DNA from: TMED88 sp964515335
GTDB lineage: Bacteria > Myxococcota_A > UBA9160 > UBA4427
NCBI GenBank assembly: GCA_964515335.1
Contig: CAZETS010000010.1
Span: 1 to 64,000, forward strand
Length of the DNA stretch: 64,000 nt
Direction: 5' to 3'
Both the position numbers and the translations under genes were made by a program. This document shows, piece by piece, positions 53,525-62,661 of this stretch. Numbering within the stretch: position 1 is the stretch's first letter; each line of letters starts with the position of its first letter. The notes below the pieces were generated by a model. The model was not told the origin of the DNA. It saw only the letters and a list, made by a program, of their open reading frames with translations, and did no database searches.

Positions 53525-53848
53525 CGCCGGAACCTTCGCGGCCAGCAGGCGCCGGGCGGGAGCCAGTGCCGGCCCCGTGGGAATTCGGCTTTCGGTCGCT
53601 GATCGGATTGACTGAACTACCTACGGTCTCTAAGCTTTTTGCGCTCAACGGGATACCGCGCCCTTCCCGCCAGCCGATAGGACAGTCGAGCCGCGTATCT
53701 CCTCGATGGGTGAGGACAGTTGATTCGCGGCTCGTGAACACGAGTCACGGCTGAGTGGGCGGTCGGACACCGATCGCCGCTTCGTCGAGATTCGTCGAGA
53801 GTCGAGCACAGCAACCGACGAGTCGGACGAGCAAGGAGTCGAGCGCGG
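53525..53848 (+). other. Gene-free 324-bp stretch with a promoter and long rhomboid leader
   Basis: No supported ORF is present. The region is less GC-rich than its surroundings. A promoter (below) predicts a leader of about 205 nt. A tandem 10-bp repeat TTCGTCGAGA lies at 53781-53790 and 53791-53800. AAGGAG at 53834 is the ribosome site for the next gene. The leader could hold an RNA element, but I could not define a structure. Confidence 0.6.
53608..53636 (+). promoter_or_regulatory. Near-consensus promoter upstream of the rhomboid gene
   Basis: TTGACT (53608-53613), 17 nt and TAAGCT (53631-53636). The expected transcription start is near 53643, leaving a 205-nt leader. Confidence 0.6.
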
Positions 53849-54628
53849 GTGTACGGGCGTGGATCGCAAACGGGCTTCGGCCCGCCCAGCACTCCCCAGA
53901 TCATCAAGACCCTGATGATCGCCAACGGGGTGGTGTTCCTGTTTCAGCTCGTGTCGCCGGCGGTCAGCCGATTCGGCACGGTCTCACCCGCCGACGTGTG
54001 GCTGGGCTTCGAGTTCTGGCGCCCCTTCACCTACATGTGGCTGCACTCGCCCGGCTCGATCTTCCACATCCTGTTCAACATGTTCGCGCTGTGGATGTTC
54101 GGCTCGCCGCTGGCGCTCTACTGGGGCGAGCAGCGCTTCCTCCGCTACTACCTGGTCTGCGGGGTCGGCGCGGGAGTCCTGATCGCGACAGTGCCCTGGA
54201 TCGCGGTGCTCTCGGGTCTGATGGGCACCGACAGCCAAGAGCTGTGGATGCCGACTCTCGGCGCCTCGGGGGCCGTGATGGGCGTCGTGCTCGCCTACAC
54301 GTTCACCTGGCCCGACCGCACCATCATGCTGATCTTTCCGCCGATGCCGGTGAAGGCGATCTGGCTGATCCCGCTGATCCTGCTGATCGAGTTCACCAGC
54401 GGCCCCTCGAACGTCAGCCACGTCGGCCACCTCGGCGGCCTGTTCGTCGGCTGGATCTACCTGATTCGCGAGGGCCGGACGCCCGGCGCGCCCACCCTCG
54501 AGACCCTGAAGCACCGCTGGCACCGCTACCGGATGCGCCAGAAGATCCGCGCCCTCCACGAGGAAGATCGCCGCGAACGCCAGCGCCGCTGGCAGGACGA
54601 CGACGACGATCGTCCGCGATACCACTGA
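53849..54628 (+). CDS. Rhomboid-family intramembrane serine protease
   Basis: The 259-residue protein has six predicted membrane segments. The catalytic dyad residues are visible as GASGAVMG (nucleophile Ser) and HVGHLGG (His); FHILFNMFALWMFG is the conserved H-x8-N-region motif. A long hydrophilic C-terminal tail (about residues 205-259) is rich in Arg and Asp and ends in a run of five Asp followed by RPRYH. The GTG start is supported by AAGGAG about 12 nt upstream. The following DUF4097-like gene is 13 nt downstream. Confidence 0.93.
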   Translation: MYGRGSQTGFGPPSTPQIIKTLMIANGVVFLFQLVSPAVSRFGTVSPADVWLGFEFWRPFTYMWLHSPGSIFHILFNMFALWMFGSPLALYWGEQRFLRYYLVCGVGAGVLIATVPWIAVLSGLMGTDSQELWMPTLGASGAVMGVVLAYTFTWPDRTIMLIFPPMPVKAIWLIPLILLIEFTSGPSNVSHVGHLGGLFVGWIYLIREGRTPGAPTLETLKHRWHRYRMRQKIRALHEEDRRERQRRWQDDDDDRPRYH

Positions 54629-54641
54629 GACCGTCACTCCG

Positions 54642-55682
54642 ATGCAGAAAGAGCAGAGCAGGTCGAGCGGCGAGCCGAAGGGCCCGAACGGCGGAGCGCG
54701 CAGAGACGCGGACGAGCGCGACGACGGCGCCCAGGGCCTCGAAGGCGTCGCCGATCACCTGCGGGCGGTCCACCGACGCGTCCAGGCGGGCCGCATGAAG
54801 CCCCTGGCGCCGAACGAGTCGGTGGGATGCCAGGAGTCCGGCGGACTCAGCCACTTGCTGCGCAGCCTGCTGGCCGGCATCCCCTGGAGCGAGCGCGCCA
54901 CCGCCGACTTCGAGCTGCACTTCGACGCCCCCCTGGCCGGGCGCATTGAGCTCGTCAACTCGAACGGCAAGACGCGGGTGGTCGGCGAGGACCGCGACGA
55001 CGTCGTGCTGCGCGGCCGCAAGAGCGCGCGGGCCGAGAGCGAGCAGGCCGCCCAGGCCCTGCTCGACGCCATTCGGGTGCGCTCCGAAGAGATCGGCGGC
55101 GTGCTCGGCCTCGAGGTCGAGATCCCGCGCAAGTGGAACCGCCACGGCAGCATCGACCTCGAGCTGCGCGTGCCGCGCGACACCGAGGTCGACGTGACGT
55201 CGTCGAACGGCAAGGTCTGCCTGGCGGGGCTGCGCCATGGCGTGCGGGCCCACTCGAGAAACGGATCGATCCGGCTCGAGGACATCGTCGGCGACATCGA
55301 GCTGATCACCGCCAACGCCAAGGTGTGCTGCGCGAGCACGTGCGGCCATCTGGTGGCGCGCTCGAGCAACGGCAAGATCGAGCTCGGCGATCACAGCGGC
55401 TCGATCGAAGCCTCCACGTCCAACGGACTCATCCGCGCAAGCCTCGAGGCACTCGCCAACGACGGCGTCAAGCTGGCCACCAGCAACGGACGCATCGTGC
55501 TCGAGCTACCCGACGAGCCCGACGCCGACGTCGACATCCGCGTCGACAACGGCGTGATCCGCAGCGACCTCGCGCTCGGCGAGGAGGTCCGCGAGGGCGC
55601 GGGGCGGCTGCGGGGCCGGCTCGGTCGGGGCGGCAGCCCCATCAAGCTGCGCACGTCGAACGGAACGATCCGCCTGCGCTGA
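54642..55682 (+). CDS. DUF4097-like beta-repeat protein
   Basis: The 346-residue protein begins with a disordered charged segment (residues 1-60). It then has a right-handed beta-repeat domain marked by recurring NSNGKT, SSNGKV, SRNGSI, SSNGKI, STSNGLI, TSNGRI and TSNGTI turns, each about 20 residues apart. Such DUF4097-type repeats are seen in bactofilin-like and adhesin-like proteins. No signal peptide or membrane segment is visible. It is the downstream partner of the rhomboid gene. Function unknown. Confidence 0.72.
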   Translation: MQKEQSRSSGEPKGPNGGARRDADERDDGAQGLEGVADHLRAVHRRVQAGRMKPLAPNESVGCQESGGLSHLLRSLLAGIPWSERATADFELHFDAPLAGRIELVNSNGKTRVVGEDRDDVVLRGRKSARAESEQAAQALLDAIRVRSEEIGGVLGLEVEIPRKWNRHGSIDLELRVPRDTEVDVTSSNGKVCLAGLRHGVRAHSRNGSIRLEDIVGDIELITANAKVCCASTCGHLVARSSNGKIELGDHSGSIEASTSNGLIRASLEALANDGVKLATSNGRIVLELPDEPDADVDIRVDNGVIRSDLALGEEVREGAGRLRGRLGRGGSPIKLRTSNGTIRLR

Positions 55683-55686
55683 GGGC

Positions 55687-56682
55687 TCAGCGCCCGGCGC
55701 CGACGCGGCGCTCGACGGTGACGCCGTCGCGTTCGAAGACGACGCCCGAGAGCTTGATCTCGCGCACCGCGTAGCCCTCGATGACGTCGCCCTCGCGCAG
55801 CTCGCGGCCGCCCGGCTCGCCCGCCACTTCGACCCGGGCGACGCGCCGCTCGGCCCGCGGATGCCAGACCGTCTTGAGCACGGCCACCTCCCGCGAGCGG
55901 CTCGATACCGCTGCGCTCGGCGGGGTGTCGGGGGCGCGCGCCGTCTGCTGCGCGTTCTCCGCGAGCGCGGACGCACCCGTCCGAGCCGCCGCGCTCGAGG
56001 CGGTCTCCCTCGCCGGCGCGGGCGGAGCGGCCGCGGGCGCCCACCTCTCAGGGAGCGAAGCGATCGTGGGCTCCGGGCGCGGAGCCACACGCGGCGCCGG
56101 GGCAGCCGGAGCAGCCGGGGCAGGAATCTCGGGCCGGGCGACGGCTCGAGCCTGCGAGGTCGGAGCCGGGGTCGGAGCCGGGGTCGGAGCCGGTGCCGGC
56201 GTGCGGGAGCCCGCGGACGGTGCCCGTGCGACGGCGGCACTCGGGGCAGCCGAAGCCGCGCTCTGGCTCGGACTGCCGGCGCGGGAGGCAGGGGGGCGCA
56301 CGGGGGCGCGTGGCGGGGCCGGGGGGGCGGCGGCCCGAGCCGGCGCGGCAACCACTCGAGGCAGCGGGGCCGAGCGCAGAGCCGGCCCACCCGCTGCGGC
56401 AGCGGGGCCCGTCTCGGGCACCTTGCCGGTTGCCGGCGGCGCCGCCGCTGGCGCGCCCTGCTCGCCGGCATCCATCGCGCCGAACCGCTCGACCCACACG
56501 AGCCCGCCGCCGACCGCGACCAGCAGTCCGGCGGTGGCCGCCGCCAGCACCGCAATCAACCCCCGCAGCCGGCCGCGCCCCGGGCTCGCCGGCTCGAGGA
56601 CGCGCGTCTCGAGGTTCGCCGCCTCGGCTTCCCGGCGCTGGTCGCGCTCGAGCCGGCGCAGTGCGTCGAGGATCGTGCTCAT
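55687..56682 (-). CDS. gspB: GspB-like type II secretion accessory protein
   Basis: The 331-residue protein starts with MSTILDALRRLERDQRREAE, the recognisable N-terminus of GspB/ExeB. One membrane helix (about 42-64) follows. Then comes a very long Ala/Pro-rich linker, with repeated PAP and TPAP units, and a C-terminal beta domain (EVAVLKTVWHPRAERRVARV, then GREL). It is co-transcribed with gspA, whose stop it overlaps by 4 nt. GspA/GspB help insert the secretin into the peptidoglycan layer. No other gsp genes are in the window. Confidence 0.87.
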   Translation of the reverse strand: MSTILDALRRLERDQRREAEAANLETRVLEPASPGRGRLRGLIAVLAAATAGLLVAVGGGLVWVERFGAMDAGEQGAPAAAPPATGKVPETGPAAAAGGPALRSAPLPRVVAAPARAAAPPAPPRAPVRPPASRAGSPSQSAASAAPSAAVARAPSAGSRTPAPAPTPAPTPAPTSQARAVARPEIPAPAAPAAPAPRVAPRPEPTIASLPERWAPAAAPPAPARETASSAAARTGASALAENAQQTARAPDTPPSAAVSSRSREVAVLKTVWHPRAERRVARVEVAGEPGGRELREGDVIEGYAVREIKLSGVVFERDGVTVERRVGAGR

Positions 56683-58493
56683 CCGGCGGGCGTCCCGAGC
56701 CGCGGAGGCGAGTACTCGTCGAGGTCGCCGTAGAGCAGCATCTGCGTGAGCGGTCCGGCGACGCCGTCGGGATCGAGGCCGTGGCGTCGCTGGAAGCGGC
56801 GAATAGCGTCGGCGGTGGGGGCGTCGTAGTCGCCGGTGATCGCGCCGTCGAAGTCACCCAGGCGCTGCAGGGCTTCCTGGATCCAGAGCACGCCCGCGCC
56901 GGAATCCGTCCATCCGATCATCTGCGGCACCTCGAGGTAGGGCTGCCAGACCAGCCAGGCGTCGCCGATCCACTGCTCCTCGATCGCGGCGAGCGGCACG
57001 CGCAGGACTCCGCTCGGTCCGACCCCGACCAGGTCGCCGACACCCGACGACACGCGGACGAGCGCCACCACGCGAAGCTCGCCCGATGCCGCGCGCAGGG
57101 GCAGCAGCGCCGGGTAGTCGAACGAGACGAGGAGGTCGAGGTCGGGCTCGGGCAGCACCGAGACGGCCAGCCCGCGGCGGGCGAGCTCGCCGACCAGGCC
57201 GTCGAACGACTCGGGCACCTCGAGGAGCGGGGGCAGCCCGTAGAGCTCGAGCACCTCCGAAGCCGCGAGCAAGCGGGCCTCGGCGGGAGCCTGGCGGGCG
57301 AGCAGCGCCGCCAGGAACTCGCCCTGTCCCTCGACCGCCTCGACCGGACCGGGATCCGCCGGCCGCACCAGGGCGGTCGATCCCGACGGTATGCCGACCC
57401 ACGCCTCCTCGTCGCGAAGCGGCGTGGCACGCGGGGGCGGCACCACCACGACGGCCGCCGCGGACCCGCCGGCGGCGGGCGTCGTCGCCGAGCTCGTCGG
57501 CGGCGGGAGCGGCGGCGCCGCGGCGACCGCCGGCACCGGCTCGGCCGGCCGGGCCTCCTCGGCCGGTCGTTCAGCCTCCGGAGCGCCCGGCCCGTCCGCG
57601 AGCGAGATCCAGAACAGCCCGGCCATTCCCGCCGACACGGCGAGCGCCGCGCCGATCGCTGCGCGCCGGCGTCGCCCGCCGGGCTCCACCACCCCCGGTA
57701 CCTCGCGCGCCGCTTGACGCACGAAGCGCGGCCCGATGCGGTGCGCCCCGCCCGCGTAGCCCGCGAGCAGGGTGCGGTCGGCCAGCACGTTGATGAGCCG
57801 CGGCACGCCGCCCGTCAGCCGGTGGATCTCGCGCAGCGCGGCGTCGCTCAGCACGTCGCGCTCGGCGCCGGCCGCCACGGACAGCCGGTGGCGCACGTAG
57901 GCGAGGGTGTCGCGCGGGGGCAGCGGCTCGAGCCGCCAGCGCACACTCACCCGTTGCCGCAGCTGGCGGAGCGAGTCCGAGTCGAGCTTCTCGTCGAGCT
58001 CAGGCTGGCCGAGCAGGATGATCTGGATCAGCTTCGACGAGTCGGTCTCGAGATTGGACAGCAGGCGCACCTGCTCGAGCGTGCCGGCCGAGAGGTTCTG
58101 CGCCTCGTCGATGATCAGCACGACGCGCTTGCCCGCGGCGTGCTGCGCGAGCAGGAAGCGATTGAGGGCCGAGAGCAGCTGGCGGCGGCTCTGCTGCTCG
58201 GAGCCGAGCCCGAACTCCTCGTTGATCGACTGCAGCAGCTCGTTGGCGCTGCGACTCGGGTTGAAGAGGATCGCGATCTCGCTGTCGCCCTCGATGCGCT
58301 CGAGCAGGCTGCGGCAGAGCGTCGTCTTGCCGGTGCCCACCTCGCCGGTGACGACGATGAACCCCTCGCCCTCCTCGAGGCCATACAGCAGATGCGCCAT
58401 GGCCTCTCGATGCGAGTCGGCCAAGTAGAGGAAGCGCGGGCTGGGCGTAAGAGAGAAGGGCTTCTCGCGGAGCCCGTAGAACGCGGTATACAT
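56679..58493 (-). CDS. gspA: GspA-like ATPase with peptidoglycan-binding domain
   Basis: The 604-residue protein starts MYTAFYGLREKPFSLTPSPR, the family opening. The AAA ATPase has Walker A TGEVGTGKTT (about 49-58), Walker B VVLIIDEAQNL and sensor regions. A membrane helix at about 283-305 is followed by an Ala/Pro-rich periplasmic linker, a region with an oligosaccharide-binding-like strand set, and a C-terminal peptidoglycan-binding domain (VLWIQEALQRLGDFDGAITG, then IRRFQRRHGLDPDGVAG). It is divergent from coaW. It probably couples ATP use to secretin assembly. Confidence 0.92.
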   Translation of the reverse strand: MYTAFYGLREKPFSLTPSPRFLYLADSHREAMAHLLYGLEEGEGFIVVTGEVGTGKTTLCRSLLERIEGDSEIAILFNPSRSANELLQSINEEFGLGSEQQSRRQLLSALNRFLLAQHAAGKRVVLIIDEAQNLSAGTLEQVRLLSNLETDSSKLIQIILLGQPELDEKLDSDSLRQLRQRVSVRWRLEPLPPRDTLAYVRHRLSVAAGAERDVLSDAALREIHRLTGGVPRLINVLADRTLLAGYAGGAHRIGPRFVRQAAREVPGVVEPGGRRRRAAIGAALAVSAGMAGLFWISLADGPGAPEAERPAEEARPAEPVPAVAAAPPLPPPTSSATTPAAGGSAAAVVVVPPPRATPLRDEEAWVGIPSGSTALVRPADPGPVEAVEGQGEFLAALLARQAPAEARLLAASEVLELYGLPPLLEVPESFDGLVGELARRGLAVSVLPEPDLDLLVSFDYPALLPLRAASGELRVVALVRVSSGVGDLVGVGPSGVLRVPLAAIEEQWIGDAWLVWQPYLEVPQMIGWTDSGAGVLWIQEALQRLGDFDGAITGDYDAPTADAIRRFQRRHGLDPDGVAGPLTQMLLYGDLDEYSPPRLGTPAG

Positions 58494-58547
58494 GCTGGCT
58501 GACCCGGTGGGGGAGTGTAACCGATCGACTCAGGAGTCCGGCACGAG

Positions 58548-59414
58548 ATGGCACAGCCCGTCGTCGGCATCGATGTCGGCGCCACGCTCGCCAAACTTGC
58601 GGTGCGCGAGCCGAGCGGTGCACTCCGATACGCGTTCGTTCCCGCCCGGGCCCTCGACGAGGTGTCGCGTCGGGTGCGCGAACTCTCGCCGCGCGGCGTC
58701 GGGCTGACCGGCTGCGGGGCGAACACGCTGGAGCAGTACCTGGAAAAGACCCCGCACCGCCTCGTCGAGTTCGAGGCCTGGGCGCTCGGGGCCCGAGAGC
58801 TGCTGCGCGGCCTGCAGATCGACCAATCCGCCCCGTACCTGCTGGTTTCGCTCGGCACGGGCACCTCGGTGCTGCGCATCGAGGGCGAGAGCGTCACCCG
58901 GCTCGGCGGCACCGCGCTCGGAGGCGGCACGGTGCTGGGCCTCGGCGTCGCGCTGGCAGGCTGCGCGAGCTACGAGGAGCTCTGCGAGCTGGCGCGCCGC
59001 GGCCAACGCGGCAACGTCGACCTGCTGATCGGCGACATCTACGGACCCGGCGAGATCGCCCTGCCGGGCGATGCCACGGCCGCCGCCTTCGGCAACCTCG
59101 CGCGCCGACTCACGGGCGAGCGCCTCGGCGACGACCCGGCGGCGGCGAGCGCGGCCGAGCCCGCGGATCTCGCTGCCGCCGTGATGAGCCTGGTGGGCGA
59201 GAACGTCGCGCTGCTGGTCGGCGGCCTGGCGTCCCACGCCGGCGTGCGACGCGTCGTCTTCGGGGGCGCGACGCTGCCAGGCAACGAAACCCTCCGCGCG
59301 GTGCTCACGCAGGTGAGCAGCGCGATCGGCCTCGAGCCGATCCTGCTCGACGAGGGCGGTTACGCGGGCGCGCTCGGCGCCCTCGGCTACGCGTTGGCGG
59401 CCGTCGCCGAGTAG
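58548..59414 (+). CDS. coaW: Type II pantothenate kinase-like protein
   Basis: The 288-residue ASKHA-fold protein starts VVGIDVGATLAKLAV (phosphate 1). It contains the ATP/acetyl-CoA pocket VSLGTGTSVLRIEG, GGTALGGGTVLGLGV and GGLASHAGVRRVVFGGATLP. This is the pattern of type II pantothenate kinase, which makes 4'-phosphopantothenate, the first step of CoA synthesis. An alternative reading as another ASKHA kinase cannot be ruled out. AGGAGT lies about 10 nt before the ATG. It ends next to a strong terminator hairpin. Confidence 0.85.
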   Translation: MAQPVVGIDVGATLAKLAVREPSGALRYAFVPARALDEVSRRVRELSPRGVGLTGCGANTLEQYLEKTPHRLVEFEAWALGARELLRGLQIDQSAPYLLVSLGTGTSVLRIEGESVTRLGGTALGGGTVLGLGVALAGCASYEELCELARRGQRGNVDLLIGDIYGPGEIALPGDATAAAFGNLARRLTGERLGDDPAAASAAEPADLAAAVMSLVGENVALLVGGLASHAGVRRVVFGGATLPGNETLRAVLTQVSSAIGLEPILLDEGGYAGALGALGYALAAVAE

Positions 59415-59416
59415 GA

Positions 59417-59435
59417 GCCCCACCCGAGACGGGCC
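59417..59435. repeat. Copy 2 of the dispersed 19-bp hairpin element
   Basis: GCCCCACCCGAGACGGGCC differs from 563-581 at one loop base. It starts 2 nt after the coaW stop and forms CCCG/CGGG. It joins directly to the large hairpin 59434-59469. Confidence 0.4.
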
Positions 59436-59469
59436 GCGCCCGCAGCGGGCGTCGCCGCTGCGGGCGCGG
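59434..59469. terminator. Strong bidirectional hairpin between convergent coaW and AMIN-domain gene
   Basis: A perfect 15-bp stem (59434-59448 with 59455-59469), almost all G and C, with a 6-nt loop GCGTCG lies between the stop codons of coaW (59414) and the convergent gene ending at 59486. No T-run is present on either side, so termination may be of the non-canonical, GC-only type. Confidence 0.65.
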
Positions 59470-59485
59470 GGAGTCGAGACGGCAG

Positions 59486-61045
59486 CTACTGAGGCTCGCG
59501 GATGACCGGCTCGGTGGGTCCGTCGTCCTCGGGCCGGTTCATGTTGCGCACGGCGCGCTGGGTGCGCGCGATCGCGGCGCGCTGCACCCGCAGCTCCTCG
59601 GTCTGAGCGGCCACCTGCCGTTCGAGGCGCTCGCGCGCGTCGTTGACCTCGTCGAATCGCGACTCGAGGCTCGCCATCCTTCGCTCCATCTCGCGAACCA
59701 TCCGCATGACCTCGTCGTCTCCCTCGATCTCGCCGCCGAGCCCGGCCAACGCCGTTCCGATCGCCGGCGCACCGACGCCCTCGACGAGCGTGTCGGCCTC
59801 GCCCGGTGTCACGCCGCTGTCGCCGATCAGCAGGCCGTCCGCGAGAGGCGCGGCGGGCTTCTCCTCATCGTCTTCCTCCATCCCGACTCCCCCGATCTCG
59901 ACCTCGGGCGGGTTGGCGATCGCGTCCTGCAGCGTCTCGCCCGCATAGTCGGGCGTCGGCGGCTCGGAGTGGCTCGAGCTTCCGGCGGCGAGGCCCGAGA
60001 ACGGGTTGTCGTCGGCGGCCCCGGTGACCGGCGCCCCCTCGTCGACGGCCTCCTCGTCCTCGTCGTCGAGGGCGCCTTCGCCGCGCCGCCGCATGTAGAC
60101 GACGCCGGCACCGGCCAGCACCACCAGGCCGACGATGGCGGCCACGCTGCCCACCCCCATCCCCGCATCGGTGGACGCCGCGGCCCGGTCGGTGGTGACC
60201 GGCGGCTTGCTTGCCGCGATGCGCTCGGCGGCGGGCACGGGGCGTCCCGCCCGCTCGCGGTCGGGATCGCCCTGCATGTTCATCCCCATCGTGGGCAGGC
60301 CGCCCTCGCTCGGCTCGGCGCCGGGCGCCTGCTCGCCCGGCGAGACCGCTGCCCGGGCGACGGGAGCCGGCCCGGCACCCCGAGTCGTCCCCGGCTTCGC
60401 GGCAGCGGGGGCGGGCGGCGACACGGCGGCGATCGCCTTGGGCTGTTGCGGAGAGGGGCTCGGCACAGCGGGAGTCGGCTTCGGGGGCTTCGCGGCGGCG
60501 GGCGCCTTCGCGGGCCTGGCCACGGGCTCGGGCTGCTCGACCGTCTCGGCCCTGGCGACCTGCTTCGGCTGGGGCTTGCTGGACGGCTGGGGCTTGCTGG
60601 CTGGCTTGGCCTGGTTGGCGGCTTGCTGGCCGGCCGGGCGCAGCACGTCGAGCACGATCCGCGGCGGGCTCGCGAGGATCATCTCCTTGAGGTTCAGGCC
60701 GTCCTGTACGAGCTCGATCCGGGCCACCGAACCGCCGCCCTCGGGCGTGATCCGCACCAGCCCGATCAGCGACTTCTGCGAGTGGACCTTGCGCGGGATC
60801 GAGGTGGCGTCGAGCGAGACCACGAGCTCCTGCCCGCCGCCCTCGGCGGTCGCGCGCTCGATCCGGTAGCCCGTGGGCCGATCGAGCTCGAACACCACGC
60901 GCGTGTAGTCGGGGTGGGCGCCGATCCGCAGATCGACGACCTCCGAGGCAAGCGCCGGAGCGCCCGCCAGCAACCCGATCATCGTGAGCAGACACGCGGC
61001 TCGGCGCGTTCGCGACCGTCCCCTGTCCCCGCTGCCATTTGCCAT
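59486..61045 (-). CDS. AMIN-domain protein with membrane helix and coiled-coil tail
   Basis: The 519-residue protein starts with a signal sequence (RRAACLLTMIGLLAGAPALA). An AMIN domain follows (about residues 34-140; VVDLRIGAHPDYTRVVFELD, then QKSLIGLVRITPEGGGSVAR). Next come a long Pro/Ala/Lys-rich linker, a single membrane helix (GSVAAIVGLVVLAGAGVVYM), an acidic stretch and a coiled coil (EMERRMASLESRFDEVNDAR). AMIN domains target proteins to peptidoglycan or the septum; the layout resembles FimV- or PilQ-linked proteins. The ATG at 61045 follows GAGGGAG by 9 nt. Confidence 0.8.
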   Translation of the reverse strand: MANGSGDRGRSRTRRAACLLTMIGLLAGAPALASEVVDLRIGAHPDYTRVVFELDRPTGYRIERATAEGGGQELVVSLDATSIPRKVHSQKSLIGLVRITPEGGGSVARIELVQDGLNLKEMILASPPRIVLDVLRPAGQQAANQAKPASKPQPSSKPQPKQVARAETVEQPEPVARPAKAPAAAKPPKPTPAVPSPSPQQPKAIAAVSPPAPAAAKPGTTRGAGPAPVARAAVSPGEQAPGAEPSEGGLPTMGMNMQGDPDRERAGRPVPAAERIAASKPPVTTDRAAASTDAGMGVGSVAAIVGLVVLAGAGVVYMRRRGEGALDDEDEEAVDEGAPVTGAADDNPFSGLAAGSSSHSEPPTPDYAGETLQDAIANPPEVEIGGVGMEEDDEEKPAAPLADGLLIGDSGVTPGEADTLVEGVGAPAIGTALAGLGGEIEGDDEVMRMVREMERRMASLESRFDEVNDARERLERQVAAQTEELRVQRAAIARTQRAVRNMNRPEDDGPTEPVIREPQ

Positions 61046-61500
61046 CACGTTGACTCCCTCGCTCAGCCGATCCAACGGATCGGTGGGCCGCCGCCGTCCA
61101 TCGCTGCCCCGTGCACGCAACGCACCGCTACGACGCAACATTCATCGGAACGGGCGACACCCGTGTCGACCGTGTCCAGTGGGTGCAGGGGGGTGAATGG
61201 GTGGAGTGAGGGGGTGAATCGCTGGAGAGTGGGGACAGGCCAGAGCCGACTGAGTCGAGGGCCAACAGCGGGAAGCGGATGGCCGGTGTCGGATCCACCG
61301 GCGCGGCGCGGCTGCCGGCCGGCAATCGACTACCGCGGGTGGCAATGGCAACGCCGACGGTCCGCCGAGCGCCGACCACGCGCCTACACCCCTGACCCAT
61401 CCCGAACGTCCCCCACGTCGGTACGGCTCGAACCTCCGGCCGCGAAGTCCCCGTGCGGCCGGCTCTATTCGGCGGACCGTACCACGGCGGCGCCCGCCAG
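61046..61500. other. 455-bp intergenic region without a supported gene
   Basis: This stretch lies between the AMIN gene and the minus-strand ArsA-like pair. It contains an imperfect 21-bp tandem repeat (61189-61209, GGGGGTGAATGGGTGGAGTGA, and 61210-61230, GGGGGTGAATCGCTGGAGAGT; 17 of 21 identical). The two-turn spacing suits binding of a regulator to one DNA face. No conserved ORF or tRNA-like fold was seen. Confidence 0.5.
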
Positions 61501-62661
61501 TCAGGGGGCGAAGGACAGCTCGAGCACGCCGTCGCGCAGCTCGACGCGCTCGATCTCGCGCCCCTCGATCGAGGTCGGCAGGGCGATGCGCCGGGAGGCG
61601 TCGCGGACGTGAACGAGCACCTCGGGCCCGACCCGCGTCACCTCGATCTCCTCCTTGCTGGCGCCGGGAAGCGCGATCTCCATCACTGTCGAATGACCGC
61701 TTTTCCTCAATCGGATCGGGCGGTTGCGCGTGAACGCCGACGCCGGATCGCGGTCGCCGAAGAGGCCCGCCCCGAGCTCGCCGAGCGCGGCGGCGCCGAT
61801 CACCTCGCGGTCGCGCAGGGGAGCCCGCAGGATCGGCACCGGGAACGACGCCTCGATGTCGGCGAGCTCGCGCCGCTCGCGCTCGGCCCAGCGCGCCATG
61901 AAGCCCGCGCCGGCCTCTTCGGGGAGCACGCGGTTGACCAGCACCGCGTCGGTCGCCACCCCGTAGAGGCTCAGGTAGGCGAACGAGCGGCGGGTCTCCG
62001 CGACCACCACACGGGCTGGATTCACCACGAGTCGCGCCGTGGTGCGGTCGCCGTCCAGCAGGATCTGCCGCACGTCCTCGACGTCGCGGTACAGCCGCTC
62101 GAAGGCGTCGAAGAACTCCTCGCGCGGCAGCAGTCGGTCGGAGCCGAGCCGCCGCACCAGCGGACGCAGCAGCCGGACCCCGCGCCGCTCGAGGTCGAAG
62201 AAGTGCTCCATGAAGACCCGCAGGGCGTCCGGGAAGCGCAGCAGGCGCAGCGTCGAGCCGGTCGGCGCGCAGTCGACCACGCAGACGTCGAAGTCACCGC
62301 TGGCCTCGACGTCCCGCACTGCGCGCAGCGCGATCAGCTCCTCGAGCCCCGGAAACACCAGCAGCTCCTCGGCGACCAGCGGGTCGATGCCGTCGCGCAT
62401 CAGCTCGCGCAGCCAGCCCCGGATGTCCTGCCAGGCCCTGTCGAGCTCGGCGAGCACCTCGATTTCCTGGGCGACGACGCCCGGCGCCACCTCGGTGGGG
62501 CGCGCGCCGATCGGCCGCCCGAGCGCATCGCCGAGGCTGTGGGCCGCGTCGGTCGACAGCACGAACACGCGGTGGCCGTGCCGCGCCGCCCCCAACGCCG
62601 TCGCGAGGGCAAGGGTCGTCTTGCCGACGCCCCCCTTGCCGGTGTGGAGAAGCACGCGCAT
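61501..62661 (-). CDS. ArsA/Get3-like ATPase with HSP20-like C-terminal domain, copy 1
   Basis: The 386-residue protein starts MRVLLHTGKGGVGKTTLALA with the deviant Walker A of the SIMIBI class (GKGGVGKTT). It has the switch I VFVLSTDAAHSLGDALG and switch II CVVDCAPTGSTLRLL. The last 80 residues, after about 305, form an HSP20-like beta domain (MEIALPGASKEEIEVTRVGP). This architecture occurs in bacterial ArsA-family proteins of unknown role, as opposed to arsenite pumps. The ATG overlaps the upstream paralogue stop by 1 nt. The two probably form a heterodimer. Confidence 0.88.
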   Translation of the reverse strand: MRVLLHTGKGGVGKTTLALATALGAARHGHRVFVLSTDAAHSLGDALGRPIGARPTEVAPGVVAQEIEVLAELDRAWQDIRGWLRELMRDGIDPLVAEELLVFPGLEELIALRAVRDVEASGDFDVCVVDCAPTGSTLRLLRFPDALRVFMEHFFDLERRGVRLLRPLVRRLGSDRLLPREEFFDAFERLYRDVEDVRQILLDGDRTTARLVVNPARVVVAETRRSFAYLSLYGVATDAVLVNRVLPEEAGAGFMARWAERERRELADIEASFPVPILRAPLRDREVIGAAALGELGAGLFGDRDPASAFTRNRPIRLRKSGHSTVMEIALPGASKEEIEVTRVGPEVLVHVRDASRRIALPTSIEGREIERVELRDGVLELSFAP

